NCBI RefSeq assembly: GCF_030373545.1
Contig: NZ_JAUDCO010000004.1
Span: forward strand, 186,001-250,000
Source of the DNA: Collinsella tanakaei
GTDB lineage: Bacteria > Actinomycetota > Coriobacteriia > Coriobacteriales > Coriobacteriaceae
Direction of reading: 5' to 3'
DNA length: 64,000 nt
Shown piece after piece: positions 42,363-51,070 of this stretch. Position numbers and translations under genes: made by a program. Every line of letters begins with the position of its first letter. Position 1 is the stretch's first letter. The notes under the pieces were generated by a model, which ran no database searches, was not told the DNA's origin, and saw only the letters and a program-made list of their open reading frames with translations.

Positions 42363-43082
42363 TCAGGCCACAAGGGCCCAGACGACCGCGATCACGACGG
42401 CTGGCAACATGTTCGCCGGCTTGAAGGTCTTCTCCCAGATGAGGTTCACGCCCACGCAGAAGATGAGCATCGACCCTACCAGCGAGAGGTTGGCGAGCGC
42501 CGCCTCGGTCATGATGGGGCGCAAAGGCAGCGCGAGCAGGGTGATGCTGCCTTGAATCACGGCGACGGGCAGGGCGGAGAACACGCAGCCGCGGCCCAGC
42601 GATGCGCTCATCACGCAGACGATGACCGCATCGAGCGCGCCTTTGAGGGCGAGGGTCGACCAGTCGCCCAGGATGCCGTCTTGAATCGAGCCGACGATCG
42701 CCATCGCCCCGATGCCGACGGTGAGCGATGTCGACACGAAGCCGTTGACGAAGCTCGCGTCGTCGTCGCTTCCCGTCTTGCGCTTGAGCCATATGCCGAG
42801 CTGCTCGAAGCGGTCGTCAAGGTCGATGGCCTCGCCGATGGCGGCGCCCAGCGCAAACGAGACGATCATCATCGCGGTTCCCCCGCTTGTCAGATGGTCC
42901 CCCTCGACGGCGAGCATCTGCTCGAGCGTGCCGGCGAGCCCCACGAACAGGATGCACAGGCCGGTTGCCTTCATGATCGTGTCCTGCATGCGCGGCACGA
43001 GGAAGCGGCCACCGCACAGGCCGACGGTGCCGCCCGCGATGATGCAGGCGACGTTGATGAGCGTTCCCAATCCGATGATCAT
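42363..43082 (-). CDS. DUF554 membrane protein
   Basis: A 239-residue polytopic protein of the DUF554 (YdfK/YqgA-like) family. It starts with MIIGLGTLINVACIIAGGTV and has about six membrane segments, with GEAIDLDDRFEQLG and GAMAIVGSIQDGILGD as conserved blocks and LIWEKTFKPANMLPA near the end. Function is unknown; a transporter is often proposed. The start at 43082 has only a weak site (CGGAGCC). It diverges from the lactate dehydrogenase operon. Confidence 0.85.
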   Translation of the reverse strand: MIIGLGTLINVACIIAGGTVGLCGGRFLVPRMQDTIMKATGLCILFVGLAGTLEQMLAVEGDHLTSGGTAMMIVSFALGAAIGEAIDLDDRFEQLGIWLKRKTGSDDDASFVNGFVSTSLTVGIGAMAIVGSIQDGILGDWSTLALKGALDAVIVCVMSASLGRGCVFSALPVAVIQGSITLLALPLRPIMTEAALANLSLVGSMLIFCVGVNLIWEKTFKPANMLPAVVIAVVWALVA

Positions 43083-43330
43083 ATGAATCCGGCTCCGCCA
43101 AGATGTGCGGTCGGGCCGCGCGGCGCGCGACGCCGACGATAGTTGTTCGACGATGGCATCGTAGCAGACCGGAGCGCGCTCGCAAGGGATGTGCCGCGCT
43201 CGATCGCCCGACGCCGGCGATGTCGCATAGGTTACGAGCCTGTCAACACGGGGCAGCGTGCGGACGGGGTGCCGGGACGTTCGCTATAGTTGATTCGGAT
43301 TTGCTTTATCGCACTAAAGAAGGACCGCTT

Positions 43331-44935
43331 ATGGTTGCCCTCATACCTATGGATACCGAGCACGAGGCCTATCTGCGCGACGAGTCGCGCAGCACCGGCT
43401 CGGCCGATTCCATCTCGTTCCCGCGCGACGAGGCGGAGATCGTCGCGGTGCTTCAGCGCATCCGCGAGGCTGCCGGCGATGGGGCTCCCGCACCCGTGAC
43501 GGTGCAGGGTGCGCGCACGGGCTTGGCGGCGGGAGCCGTTCCGGGCGGCGGACACGTGATGAACCTGTCGCGCGCCAACCGGTATCTGGGGCTGCGTGTG
43601 GATGAGGACGGGGTGTATTGCCTGCGCGTCCAACCCGGGGTCGTCCTGGCGGAGCTGCGCCGTCATCTGGCGGACAAGTCGCTTCCCGTGCACGGGTGGA
43701 GTTCCGATGACCTGCGCGCCCTCGAGCGCATGTACGCGGGGCCCGAGCAGTTCTTTCCCACCGATCCCACGGAGACCTCCGCGTGCCTCGGAGGCATGGC
43801 GGCCTGCAACGCTTCGGGTGCGCGCAGCTTTCGCTACGGCCCCATGCGCCCCCACATCCGCGGGATGCGCGTCGTGCTCGCCGACGGCGACGTCATCGCG
43901 CTGCGTCGAGGGGAGGTGCGCGCCTGCGGCAGACGCCTGCGGCTCCAGACGGAGTCGGGAAGAAAGCTCGACCTGTCGCTTCCGACCTACGATATGCCGC
44001 AGGCCAAAAACGCATCCGGCTACTACATCGCTGACGATATGGACGCGATCGACCTGTTCATCGGGTCGGACGGCACGCTCGGTATCATCAGCGAGCTCGA
44101 GCTCGCCTTATCGCCGGTACCCGCCTTCACCTGGGGCGTCAGCTGCTTTCTTGCCGATGAGCGGGCGGCCTGCGAGGTGACCGAGGCGGTTCGCGCATCC
44201 ATTTCGGATACGACGGCGATCGAGTATTTCGACGCCGACGCCCTCGACATCCTGCGTCGCCAGCGCGCTCTCGGTGCGGCGTTCTCGGCGCTGCCCCCGC
44301 TCGCTGATGCTTGGTCGTGCTGCGTCTATGTCGAGCTGTCCTGCGCCGAGCGCGAGCGCGCCCTCAGCGACCTCGCGCTGCTCGGGAAGATCCTTGTCGC
44401 GCACGGCGGCAGCGTCGCCGACACGTGGGTGGCGAGGACCGATACAGACCGCGAGACGCTGCGCTTCTTCCGTCATGCGGTGCCGGAAAGCGTCAACATG
44501 CTCATCGACGAGCGACGCCGCACCGATCCGGCGATCACCAAGCTCGGCAGCGACATGTCGGTACCCGACGGGCGCCTCCATGACGTGATAGCGCTCTACC
44601 GCTCGACGCTTGCGGACGCGGGTCTCGAGTCGGCGGCGTGGGGGCATATCGGCGACAACCACCTGCACGTGAACATCCTGCCGCGCTCGATGGAGGACTA
44701 TGCGGCGGGCAAGCGTCTCTTCGCGCGCTGGGCCGCCGAGGTCTCGCGGATGGGGGGTGCCGTCTCGGCAGAGCACGGCGTCGGCAAGCTCAAGCGCGAT
44801 TTTCTTGCGACCATGTACGGCGAGGAACATGTGCGCGAGATGGCGCAGCTCAAACGGCAGCTCGATCCGTGGTGTCAGCTGGGACAGGGCAATCTGTTCG
44901 ATGTCGAGCTCGCGAGGGGAGGCGATCGGGCATGA
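43331..44935 (+). CDS. FAD-linked D-lactate/glycolate dehydrogenase of an Etf complex
   Basis: A 534-residue flavoprotein of the GlcD/FAD-oxidase family. The FAD-binding half has VTVQGARTGLAAGAVPGGGH and TDPTETSACLGGMAACNASG, a PP loop holding FAD; the C-terminal cap contains WGHIGDNHLHVNIL and the HGVGKLKRDF loop. It is the first gene of an operon whose next two genes are EtfB and EtfA with a ferredoxin domain, the order seen for the electron-confurcating lactate dehydrogenase of Acetobacterium. The reaction would be lactate to pyruvate with NAD+ driven by reduced ferredoxin. The start has AGAAGGACC upstream. Other 2-hydroxyacids are possible substrates. Confidence 0.85.
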   Translation: MVALIPMDTEHEAYLRDESRSTGSADSISFPRDEAEIVAVLQRIREAAGDGAPAPVTVQGARTGLAAGAVPGGGHVMNLSRANRYLGLRVDEDGVYCLRVQPGVVLAELRRHLADKSLPVHGWSSDDLRALERMYAGPEQFFPTDPTETSACLGGMAACNASGARSFRYGPMRPHIRGMRVVLADGDVIALRRGEVRACGRRLRLQTESGRKLDLSLPTYDMPQAKNASGYYIADDMDAIDLFIGSDGTLGIISELELALSPVPAFTWGVSCFLADERAACEVTEAVRASISDTTAIEYFDADALDILRRQRALGAAFSALPPLADAWSCCVYVELSCAERERALSDLALLGKILVAHGGSVADTWVARTDTDRETLRFFRHAVPESVNMLIDERRRTDPAITKLGSDMSVPDGRLHDVIALYRSTLADAGLESAAWGHIGDNHLHVNILPRSMEDYAAGKRLFARWAAEVSRMGGAVSAEHGVGKLKRDFLATMYGEEHVREMAQLKRQLDPWCQLGQGNLFDVELARGGDRA

Positions 44936-45729
44936 ACATCGTCGTGTGCGCAAAGGCGGTTCCCTCGTCGACGGAAGTCAAGATGGATCCGCAGACCAAC
45001 ACCATCGTGCGCGACGGGCGCGCGGCGGTCGTCAACCCGTTTGACGCCACCGCGCTCGAGCTCGCCCTGCGCATCAAGAAGATGCGGGCGCAAAAGGGCG
45101 ATCCGACGACCGTCACGGTGCTGTCCATGGGCATTCCCGCTACCCAGGATTTGCTGCGCGACTGCATCGCACGGGGTGCGGACGGCGCGCTGCTGCTGTC
45201 TGACCGGGCGTTCGCGGGTGCCGATACGCTGGCTACGACGCATGCCCTGTTCTGCGGGCTTCGCAAGATCGGCGACGTCGGCCTTGTCCTGTGCGGCAAG
45301 ATGGCCGTCGATGGCGATACGGCGCAGATCGGACCGGAACTCGCCGGCGCGCTCGATGTGCCCTGCGTCGCCGACGTGGGTGAGCTCGTGCGTGTCGATG
45401 AGGAGCGCATCGCCGCCTGGCATGCCACGGACGAGGGGCGCGAGCTGGTCGAGGTCGGGCTGCCTGCGGTGCTGACGATCTCGAAAGACGCGGCGTCCCT
45501 GCGCATGCCGAGTATCGAGGGCGTGCTTCATGCGGAGCAGGCGCACATCGCGGTGATGACGGCGGCCGATGCCGGGGTCGATGTTTCTCGTATCGGCCTT
45601 GCAGGATCGCCGACCCAGGTCGTGCGTTCGTTTGTGCCCGAGCGAGCGGTCGAGGCCTGTGAGATCTCGGGCACTGTCGGTGAGCAGGCGACGCGCGTCG
45701 CCGCCCTGATCGAGGAGGCGATGCGATGA
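44932..45729 (+). CDS. etfB: Electron transfer flavoprotein beta subunit
   Basis: A 265-residue EtfB. MNIVVCAKAVPSSTEVKMD, NPFDATALELALRIKK, and VLCGKMAVDGDTAQIGPELA are the conserved nucleotide/FAD-binding blocks; GLPAVLTISKD ends the fold. Bifurcating EtfB uses these regions to bind NAD and FAD. Its start overlaps the stop of the dehydrogenase gene (ATGA), so synthesis is coupled. Together with EtfA it shuttles electrons between dehydrogenase, NAD and ferredoxin in the cytoplasm. Confidence 0.92.
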   Translation: MNIVVCAKAVPSSTEVKMDPQTNTIVRDGRAAVVNPFDATALELALRIKKMRAQKGDPTTVTVLSMGIPATQDLLRDCIARGADGALLLSDRAFAGADTLATTHALFCGLRKIGDVGLVLCGKMAVDGDTAQIGPELAGALDVPCVADVGELVRVDEERIAAWHATDEGRELVEVGLPAVLTISKDAASLRMPSIEGVLHAEQAHIAVMTAADAGVDVSRIGLAGSPTQVVRSFVPERAVEACEISGTVGEQATRVAALIEEAMR

Positions 45730-46919
45730 GCGGACTTACGGTCGATCGCGCGGCGTGCATCGGCTGCGGGCGCTGCGTGCGCGCCTGCGTGCACGCAGGC
45801 ATCGAGCTCGTGTGGGACGGACCGCGCAAATTCGCGTGCGCGACCGATGCGTGCGTGCTGTGCGCCTCGTGCATCGATGCCTGCCCGGTCGATGCGATCT
45901 CTATCCACAAGGACGTGTCCGCCGACGCATGCGATCTGTCGTCGTTCCACGACATCTTGGTGGTCGCGCAATGCGGGGCGGATGGCGCTGTCCTCCCGGT
46001 GACGTTCGAGCTGGTCGGGCGCGCGCGTGAGCTTGCCGATATCCGCGGATGCCGCGTAGCCGTTGTACTGGGGCAGCGTGCGGGGGCGGCGGGCGCGGAC
46101 GGCGCCGGGCAGCTTATCGCTGCCGGTGCGGACGAGGTGCTGCGCTGTTGCGACGAGCGTTTGAACCACTTGGACGCCGAGGTGTACGCACGCTGGATCT
46201 GCCAGCTCATCGATGCGGCGCGCCCCGAGGCCGTGCTGTTCGGGGCGACGGCGTTCGGTCGCGAGCTGGCACCAGCCGTCGCGGTCAGGATTCAGACGGG
46301 TCTGACCGCCGATTGCACCGTCTTGGAGCTCGACGAGAAGACGGGGCTGTTGCAGCAGACGCGCCCGGCGTTCGGCGGCAACCTCATGGCCACCATCGTG
46401 TGCCCCGACCACCGTCCCCAGATGGCAAGCGTGCGCCCGGGTATCTTCGCCGCACCCGAGCCCGATTGGGCAAGACGGGGCACGGTGAGCGATGTTACCC
46501 TCGATGCGACGATTGAGCCGCGCGTGCGCGTGCTCGAGACGAAGCCCCTCCATTCCGACCTATCGCTTGCCGATGCGGATTGCCTGCTGGTCATCGGGCG
46601 CGGCATCGGCAGCAAAAAGCACGTGCCGCTGATGCGCAAGCTCGCCGAGCATCTCGGTGCCGAGCTCGGCTGCACCCGCCCGCTCGTCGAGGCGGGATGG
46701 CTCGACTACGCCCATCAGGTGGGACAGACCGGCGTCTCGGTGGCCCCGCGCGTCCTGTTGAGCCTCGGGGTGTCGGGTGCCATCCAGCACCTTGCGGGTA
46801 TCTCCGGTGCGCAGACCATTATCGCGGTCAACGAGGATCCCGACGCGCCGATCTTCGGCGTGGCGCACTACCGCGTCGTCGCCGACTGCGTGGAGTTCGC
46901 GTCCGCGCTGCTCGGATAG
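45726..46919 (+). CDS. etfA: Electron transfer flavoprotein alpha with N-terminal ferredoxin domain
   Basis: A 397-residue EtfA. Residues 1-65 carry two [4Fe-4S] sites, CIGCGRCVRACVHAG and CVLCASCIDACPVDA, not present in classical EtfA. The Etf domains follow: ILVVAQCGADG, GATAFGRELAPAVAVRIQTG, the FAD-binding RPAFGGNLMAT, and SLGVSGAIQHLAGISGAQTI near the C-terminus. The ferredoxin extension is a feature of lactate-dehydrogenase Etf of acetogens. It overlaps the EtfB stop by four bases. It is cytoplasmic. The operon ends at a bidirectional hairpin. Confidence 0.92.
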   Translation: MSGLTVDRAACIGCGRCVRACVHAGIELVWDGPRKFACATDACVLCASCIDACPVDAISIHKDVSADACDLSSFHDILVVAQCGADGAVLPVTFELVGRARELADIRGCRVAVVLGQRAGAAGADGAGQLIAAGADEVLRCCDERLNHLDAEVYARWICQLIDAARPEAVLFGATAFGRELAPAVAVRIQTGLTADCTVLELDEKTGLLQQTRPAFGGNLMATIVCPDHRPQMASVRPGIFAAPEPDWARRGTVSDVTLDATIEPRVRVLETKPLHSDLSLADADCLLVIGRGIGSKKHVPLMRKLAEHLGAELGCTRPLVEAGWLDYAHQVGQTGVSVAPRVLLSLGVSGAIQHLAGISGAQTIIAVNEDPDAPIFGVAHYRVVADCVEFASALLG

Positions 46920-46932
46920 GGCCATCCCGCCG

Positions 46933-46955
46933 CGAGGCCGCATCATGCGGCCTCG
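46933..46955. terminator. Bidirectional hairpin between etfA and a convergent gene
   Basis: CGAGGCCGCAT (46933-46943) pairs with ATGCGGCCTCG (46945-46955). The stop codon of the convergent minus-strand gene lies inside it. There is no long T-run. Confidence 0.6.
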
Positions 46956-47239
46956 TCGCCCGTCGGCCCCGTCTGAGCGACAAGGGTAAAGCTCGCAGGG
47001 GCGGGGACGGCGGCGCGCGCACGATGGCTGGTATGGCGTTTGCGGATTCCGCCATGGGACGCGCGGGCGCGCGCGGCGATCGCATCGGCGACGCGCGCCA
47101 TGGCGTCGGGATCGGCGATCTGCTCGCAGGTGATGGGAATGACCGTCGCATCTGGAAACGCCTCGCGGTCGACGGGCGCGCTGCAGGGGTCGTCGACGAT
47201 CTCGAAGGCAAGGCGTTCGCGCGGCAGATACAGGGCCAT
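46943..47239 (-). CDS. Hypothetical 98-residue protein
   Basis: The frame starts at an ATG with GGGAGGAACC upstream and reads MALYLPRERLAFEIVDDPCS, then AFPDATVIPITCEQIADPDA and a basic stretch SHGGIRKRHTSHRARA. There is no membrane segment or recognised motif. It stands alone and converges with etfA. It is supported only by the ribosome site and by a codon pattern that fits the neighbours. Function unknown. Confidence 0.5.
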   Translation of the reverse strand: MALYLPRERLAFEIVDDPCSAPVDREAFPDATVIPITCEQIADPDAMARVADAIAARARASHGGIRKRHTSHRARAAVPAPASFTLVAQTGPTGDEAA

Positions 47240-47582
47240 AGGTTCCTCCCGTGGACGATGGCGATACGTTCGCGACGAGGTCGCCCGATCCATCGGACTT
47301 GCAGGCGCGCCGTCGTGCCGCATATCCTAGACCCGCGTTCTTTCCATCCGGTTCGGCACGCCCGACCGCACCCCGACAAGCGCAGGCAGGACGGTGCGCG
47401 CGCAAGGAAAAATCGCTCCAGACGTCCTCAGGTGCTCGCGCACATCGTCTCCATATTCAAAGGAATCAGCGGTTTGACCTCGCAAAAGGCGAGGGGTTAC
47501 AGGACGGATACTTTAGTCTGATAAAGTGCTCAACATGATTGCCGGCATCGCTTTCGGGCGCCGTGGGGCAAAACGGCCCCCG
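47240..47582. other. Gene-free stretch upstream of the hypothetical gene
   Basis: I see no coding frame with a ribosome site. A small hairpin CCTCGCAAAAGGCGAGG (about 47478-47494) and an AT-rich segment (about 47510-47535) would lie in the leader or promoter of the minus-strand gene at 47239. A weak GGGGC/GCCCC stem near 47563-47580 may end azlD transcription. Confidence 0.4.
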
Positions 47583-47903
47583 TCAGAACACGAGGTTCAC
47601 GAGGGCCATGTAGGAGAGGGTCCCGGCCAGAATCGCCCAGAGCATGTCGCGACGCCAGAGATATACCGCCGCAGTGGCAAGGATGCCGAGGGCTTCAGGC
47701 GCCCCGTGGGCTCCCGCCGTTACGTTGATATCTTTCAGGCAGTAGATCACAAGCAATCCGAAGACCGCCCCCGGCAGCGCGCTGCCCAGGTATCGAATGT
47801 AGGCGGGCGCTCCCTTGCGGAAGGCGGCAAAGGGCAGAAAGCGCGTGAGGACCGTCGCGGCACCCGCGATCAAGACGGTGACAACCTGCTGGACGAGCGT
47901 CAT
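47583..47903 (-). CDS. azlD: Branched-chain amino-acid exporter subunit AzlD
   Basis: A 106-residue membrane protein with about four helices. LTRFLPFAAFRKGAPAYIRY, LGSALPGAVFGLLVIYCLKD and ILAGTLSYMALVNLVF are the AzlD signature. Together with AzlC it exports leucine-type and other branched-chain amino acids. It overlaps the azlC stop (ATGA), so both subunits are made together. The start therefore lies at 47903. Confidence 0.9.
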   Translation of the reverse strand: MTLVQQVVTVLIAGAATVLTRFLPFAAFRKGAPAYIRYLGSALPGAVFGLLVIYCLKDINVTAGAHGAPEALGILATAAVYLWRRDMLWAILAGTLSYMALVNLVF

Positions 47904-48628
47904 GCCTCCTCATCCTCCTTACGGGCGCCATATACCGGCTGCAGACGGGGTCGCAGCGCCGTGACGACCGCGAGGATGGCGATCATGGCGGGGATCAAGA
48001 AACCGTCCGCGCCGAACAGCGCCAGTGCCGCGGCAGACGCGACAAGGCCGGTGATCGAGCTTGCGTGGCTGGGCTCGGTCAGCCACTGATCGAGGAAGAT
48101 GACGACGAACAGCGCCGTCATGGCAAAGGATATGCCCTCCACGGCCAAGGGAATCATGCTGCCGAAGATGCCGCCGAGCGTGCAGCCGACAACCCAGGAT
48201 GACTGGTTGAGCAGGCTCACGAAGACCATAAACCAGCCGCGATCGACGCCTGCGGGCACATGCGCGGAGTAGTTGATGGAAAACGATTCGTCGCACATGG
48301 CGTAGATGAGGTAGGGCTTCTTCTTTCCCATGCCACGGAAGGGTTCCAGCATGGACAGACCATAGAACAGATGCCGCGCCTGCACGACGAGGATGACGAC
48401 AAACGTGGTGAGCGGGTCGAATGCGCCGGGGAGCATGGAGGCGACGATGAATTCCGCCGAGCCTCCGAAGATGGCGATAGACATGAGCGTGGACATCCAC
48501 CAGGGCAGTCCGAGCGAGCTCGAGTACATGCCGCAGGTGATGCCGAGGAATACGAAGCCCGCCATGATGGGAAGGGACAGCGGCGCCGCCGCGCGGAACG
48601 CGGCAGTCTTGGTGCCTCCATGCGCCAT
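47900..48628 (-). CDS. azlC: Branched-chain amino-acid exporter subunit AzlC
   Basis: A 242-residue membrane protein with about seven helices. FRAAAPLSLPIMAGFVFLGI, IFGGSAEFIVASML and VQARHLFYGLSMLEPFRGMG are typical AzlC/LIV-E motifs. The start at 48628 was chosen because AAGGAGGC precedes it; upstream in-frame codons have no such site. It is cotranscribed with azlD. It works in the cytoplasmic membrane, probably exporting surplus branched-chain amino acids from peptide fermentation. Confidence 0.92.
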   Translation of the reverse strand: MAHGGTKTAAFRAAAPLSLPIMAGFVFLGITCGMYSSSLGLPWWMSTLMSIAIFGGSAEFIVASMLPGAFDPLTTFVVILVVQARHLFYGLSMLEPFRGMGKKKPYLIYAMCDESFSINYSAHVPAGVDRGWFMVFVSLLNQSSWVVGCTLGGIFGSMIPLAVEGISFAMTALFVVIFLDQWLTEPSHASSITGLVASAAALALFGADGFLIPAMIAILAVVTALRPRLQPVYGARKEDEEA

Positions 48629-48731
48629 GAGCCGCCTCCTTGCAACCGGATACCTGCAGACAAGCCACAAGGATAGCGCAACACCATGTAAAGACGTCCC
48701 GGGGATCTTCTTGTGCCGGTGCGGGAGTATA

Positions 48732-48783
48732 TAAAAACACCCCCGGGTTCTTCCCACGCCGACGCGAGAAGGGCCCGGGGGCG
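48732..48783 (-). terminator. Terminator of the cyclase-family gene
   Basis: CACCCCCGGGTTC (48738-48750) pairs with GGGCCCGGGGGCG (48771-48783). On the minus strand GTGTTTTTATAT follows. Confidence 0.8.
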
Positions 48784-48805
48784 TTATCGCATGCGGTTGT
48801 CGACG

Positions 48806-49561
48806 TTACTGCTCGAAGACCGCTGCCACGCGTGCCGGAAGGCCGGTTGCCGCCTCGATATGCGGCCAGCTCACAAACGCGATGGCACCCGTCTCGGGCA
48901 CCTGATCGAGGTTCGCCATGAGCTCTACCTGCAGGTGGCCGTGGTCGAGCACCCAGCGCTCGCAGGCCAGGTCGTCAGCTTCGACCGCCAGATAGGACGC
49001 GTCGGTGTCGAAGGTCTCATGGCCGTTCATGGCGATACCGCGCTCCTCGTACAGGAACCGTAGCGCGGGCATTGACCAGCCAGGGCAGTGCTCGCCGCCG
49101 TCCTCGTCGAAGTTGTTGAGCGCGTCGTTATCCGGCCAACGCAGATACCAATCGGTGCGCAGCGCCACGAACGCGCCCTCGGGGATGCGCCCGTGCTCGG
49201 CCTCCCATGCTTCGATATCCTCGACCGTGATGGCGACGTCAGGGCCCTGCGCGGCGATCTTGGGCGTGAGGTCGATCACACAAAGCGGCATGGCCATGTC
49301 GGCCACGCCATAGGCCTCGGAGCCGACGGCACCCGGGGTGAAGTGGCTGGGGAAGTCGACGTGCGTGCCGAACTGCCCTGGGAACTTGTAGGTCTGGATG
49401 CGGCAGGAGAGCATCTCCTCCTCGTAGTCAAACACCGTGCGGCACAGCTCGACCGAGCCTTTCGGGATGCCCGCCCAGTAGGGACTGTCATCGGTGAGGG
49501 GATGGGTGAGATCTACCCATATGCAGGACTTCAGCTTGGCAAGATCGGGCCACAGGCTCAT
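48806..49561 (-). CDS. Cyclase-family metal-dependent hydrolase (kynurenine-formamidase-like)
   Basis: A 251-residue member of PF04199. WVDLTHPLTDDSPYWAGIP is the N-terminal block; FGTHVDFPSHF is the metal motif (HxxxD...H, with FG replacing the usual HG of the family's HGTHxDxPxH signature); LRTDWYLRWPDND and GHETFDTDASY are further conserved parts. Family members open amides or lactones, such as N-formylkynurenine. The loss of the first motif histidine may alter the second metal site. The start has GAAGGAGCGG upstream. It is monocistronic with its own terminator. The substrate is unknown. Confidence 0.8.
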   Translation of the reverse strand: MSLWPDLAKLKSCIWVDLTHPLTDDSPYWAGIPKGSVELCRTVFDYEEEMLSCRIQTYKFPGQFGTHVDFPSHFTPGAVGSEAYGVADMAMPLCVIDLTPKIAAQGPDVAITVEDIEAWEAEHGRIPEGAFVALRTDWYLRWPDNDALNNFDEDGGEHCPGWSMPALRFLYEERGIAMNGHETFDTDASYLAVEADDLACERWVLDHGHLQVELMANLDQVPETGAIAFVSWPHIEAATGLPARVAAVFEQ

Positions 49562-49724
49562 AGGACATCCGCTCCTTCGCGACGGCGCGTGCACTTACCG
49601 AAGATGGTACCCGCTCGGTCGCCAAGCACGAAATCAGGTCGGATGTTTTTACACGCAGGAGAGGCGATACCGCATTTGGTCTCATTTAACGTGCGGCCTG
49701 TCTTCGCTGGATTGTTCAGACTAT

Positions 49725-49749
49725 AGTATTATTGAACAAGAATAATACT
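49725..49749 (+). promoter_or_regulatory. 9-bp inverted repeat overlapping a promoter
   Basis: AGTATTATT (49725-49733) and AATAATACT (49741-49749) are perfect complements. TATAGT at 49722-49727 is a likely -10 with TGTCTT 17 bases upstream. The dyad lies between the -10 and the ribosome site, a typical position for a repressor such as the HTH protein of this operon. Confidence 0.65.
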
Positions 49750-49761
49750 AGGAGGGCGACG

Positions 49762-50307
49762 ATGTGGGACCTAAACAGCACGCGTCTTAAAGAGCTGCTG
49801 ACCGATCTCGACGAAGAGGCATATTTCGCGCTTGGCGCCTCGGAAGAAAAGATGCCTCTTGTGATTGCGGGTGGCAGCGCGTTTATTCTTCACGAGGTGA
49901 CAAACCGACCGGTCACGCATGATGTCGACATTCTGAATGCTGACTCGCGGCTAAAAGGGATTATTCGGAATTACCCGGAGCTCAACGGTGACATTGCGGC
50001 GTTTTGCGATGCGATTCCCTATAACTATGAGAATCGCCTCGTAGCTCTCGATATCGTAACAAGGGCAATCGGATACTACGTCCCGTCGCTCGAAGACCTG
50101 GCCGTCATGAAGCTCTATGCATGGAGGCCGAACGACATTGCCGATCTTACCAACCCGTCGTTTTTGCAACAGATTGATTGGGATATGTTGGAGCACTTGG
50201 TTTTCAACGATCACGAAGCCAAGGCATCGTGCCTATCCGAGCGACGATATCTCGAGATGGTTGCGACCTATCGGCAGTATGCGCGAACGTGGCGAGCACG
50301 GAGGTGA
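49762..50307 (+). CDS. Nucleotidyltransferase-like protein (DUF6036/AbiEii-like)
   Basis: A 181-residue protein with a nucleotidyltransferase fold: LVIAGGSAFILHEVTNRPVT is the G-G-S helix turn, followed by HDVDIL with two acidic residues for metal binding, then VPSLEDLAVMKLYAWRPND. Relatives include AbiEii toxins that modify tRNA. It is followed after five bases by a HTH protein, the layout of nucleotidyltransferase toxin-antitoxin pairs, although gene order differs from AbiE. The start at 49762 has AGGAGGG upstream. GC content is lower than in neighbours. Whether it is toxic is unknown. Confidence 0.7.
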   Translation: MWDLNSTRLKELLTDLDEEAYFALGASEEKMPLVIAGGSAFILHEVTNRPVTHDVDILNADSRLKGIIRNYPELNGDIAAFCDAIPYNYENRLVALDIVTRAIGYYVPSLEDLAVMKLYAWRPNDIADLTNPSFLQQIDWDMLEHLVFNDHEAKASCLSERRYLEMVATYRQYARTWRARR

Positions 50308-50312
50308 GTGAT

Positions 50313-50837
50313 ATGAACCTTACGTTCAGGGGGTTTCTTAAGCTGTATTGTCAGGAGCTTGTTGAGCAGAAAACGGAAAACCTCAAGAAGCTTGCGCATT
50401 TCGCGCTGACCGATGCTCCACGTGTTGCTGAGCCGCTCCTTTTGCTTGCCCTCGAGCGCGGGAAGGCGGATTATCTGAGGAGCCTTGTGAGTGGTTCCTC
50501 GCTTTCGATCGAGTACGATTCGGCATGCGAGACGCTGGAAGCTGCCGGCGGGTCGCTCGAGGATGCTCTCGAAAACGGGGCGATGCCGCGGCGATATCAA
50601 AATGTGTGGCGAGCGTATCAAGCACGGAAGCGTGCCGTCGATGCCGACCGCAGGGTCAACGGGCTCATGCGACGGAAGTCCGTCGAAGCCATGGAGCGAA
50701 AGGGCATCACTTGCTACCGCGTCTGCAAAGATCTCGGCCTGAACAAAGGGAACGTATATGCGTATCTTCATGGCGGTGATGATGCAAAGGTGAGCCGAGA
50801 GACGGCGCGAAAGATCTACGAATACATCGTGGCATGA
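50313..50837 (+). CDS. HTH protein partner of the nucleotidyltransferase
   Basis: A 174-residue protein. The N-terminal 100 residues are helical and unrecognised (FRGFLKLYCQELVEQKTENL, SLEDALENGAMPRRYQNVW). The C-terminus holds a helix-turn-helix: GITCYRVCKDLGLNKGNVYA and SRETARKIYEYIVA. It probably binds the 9-bp dyad before the operon and neutralises or regulates the first protein. The start has CGGAGGTGAG upstream and lies five bases after the stop of its partner. I know no exact family name. Confidence 0.65.
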   Translation: MNLTFRGFLKLYCQELVEQKTENLKKLAHFALTDAPRVAEPLLLLALERGKADYLRSLVSGSSLSIEYDSACETLEAAGGSLEDALENGAMPRRYQNVWRAYQARKRAVDADRRVNGLMRRKSVEAMERKGITCYRVCKDLGLNKGNVYAYLHGGDDAKVSRETARKIYEYIVA

Positions 50838-50891
50838 CATGATGCCGAGGGCGTGAAAAACGCCTGGCCTCATGTCACGTCTGGCGGGTAT

Positions 50892-50926
50892 AGCGACAAG
50901 TTGCTGCCAGGTACAAGCTTGTCGCT
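50892..50926. repeat. REP-like CGACAAG...CTTGTCG repeat, copy 2
   Basis: AGCGACAAG (50892-50900) and CTTGTCGCT (50918-50926) flank TTGCTGCCAGGTACAAG. A further TTGTCGCGC follows at about 50933. Otherwise the stretch 50838-51060 is empty. Confidence 0.85.
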
Positions 50927-51070
50927 CCCATGTTGTCGCGCGCCAAGTCATAATCAATCAAAAACGGGCAATACCGCTCACCGGTGCAGACCGACCGTTT
51001 ATCCAGGATGGGCGATAATGACCGAACGTGACCGATTCTGGTGCTATTCTCTCGTTGTGAACGAATTAGA

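Noticed and set aside
47526-48089. A plus-strand frame of 187 codons.
   Set aside because: It is antisense to azlD and azlC, which are well supported.
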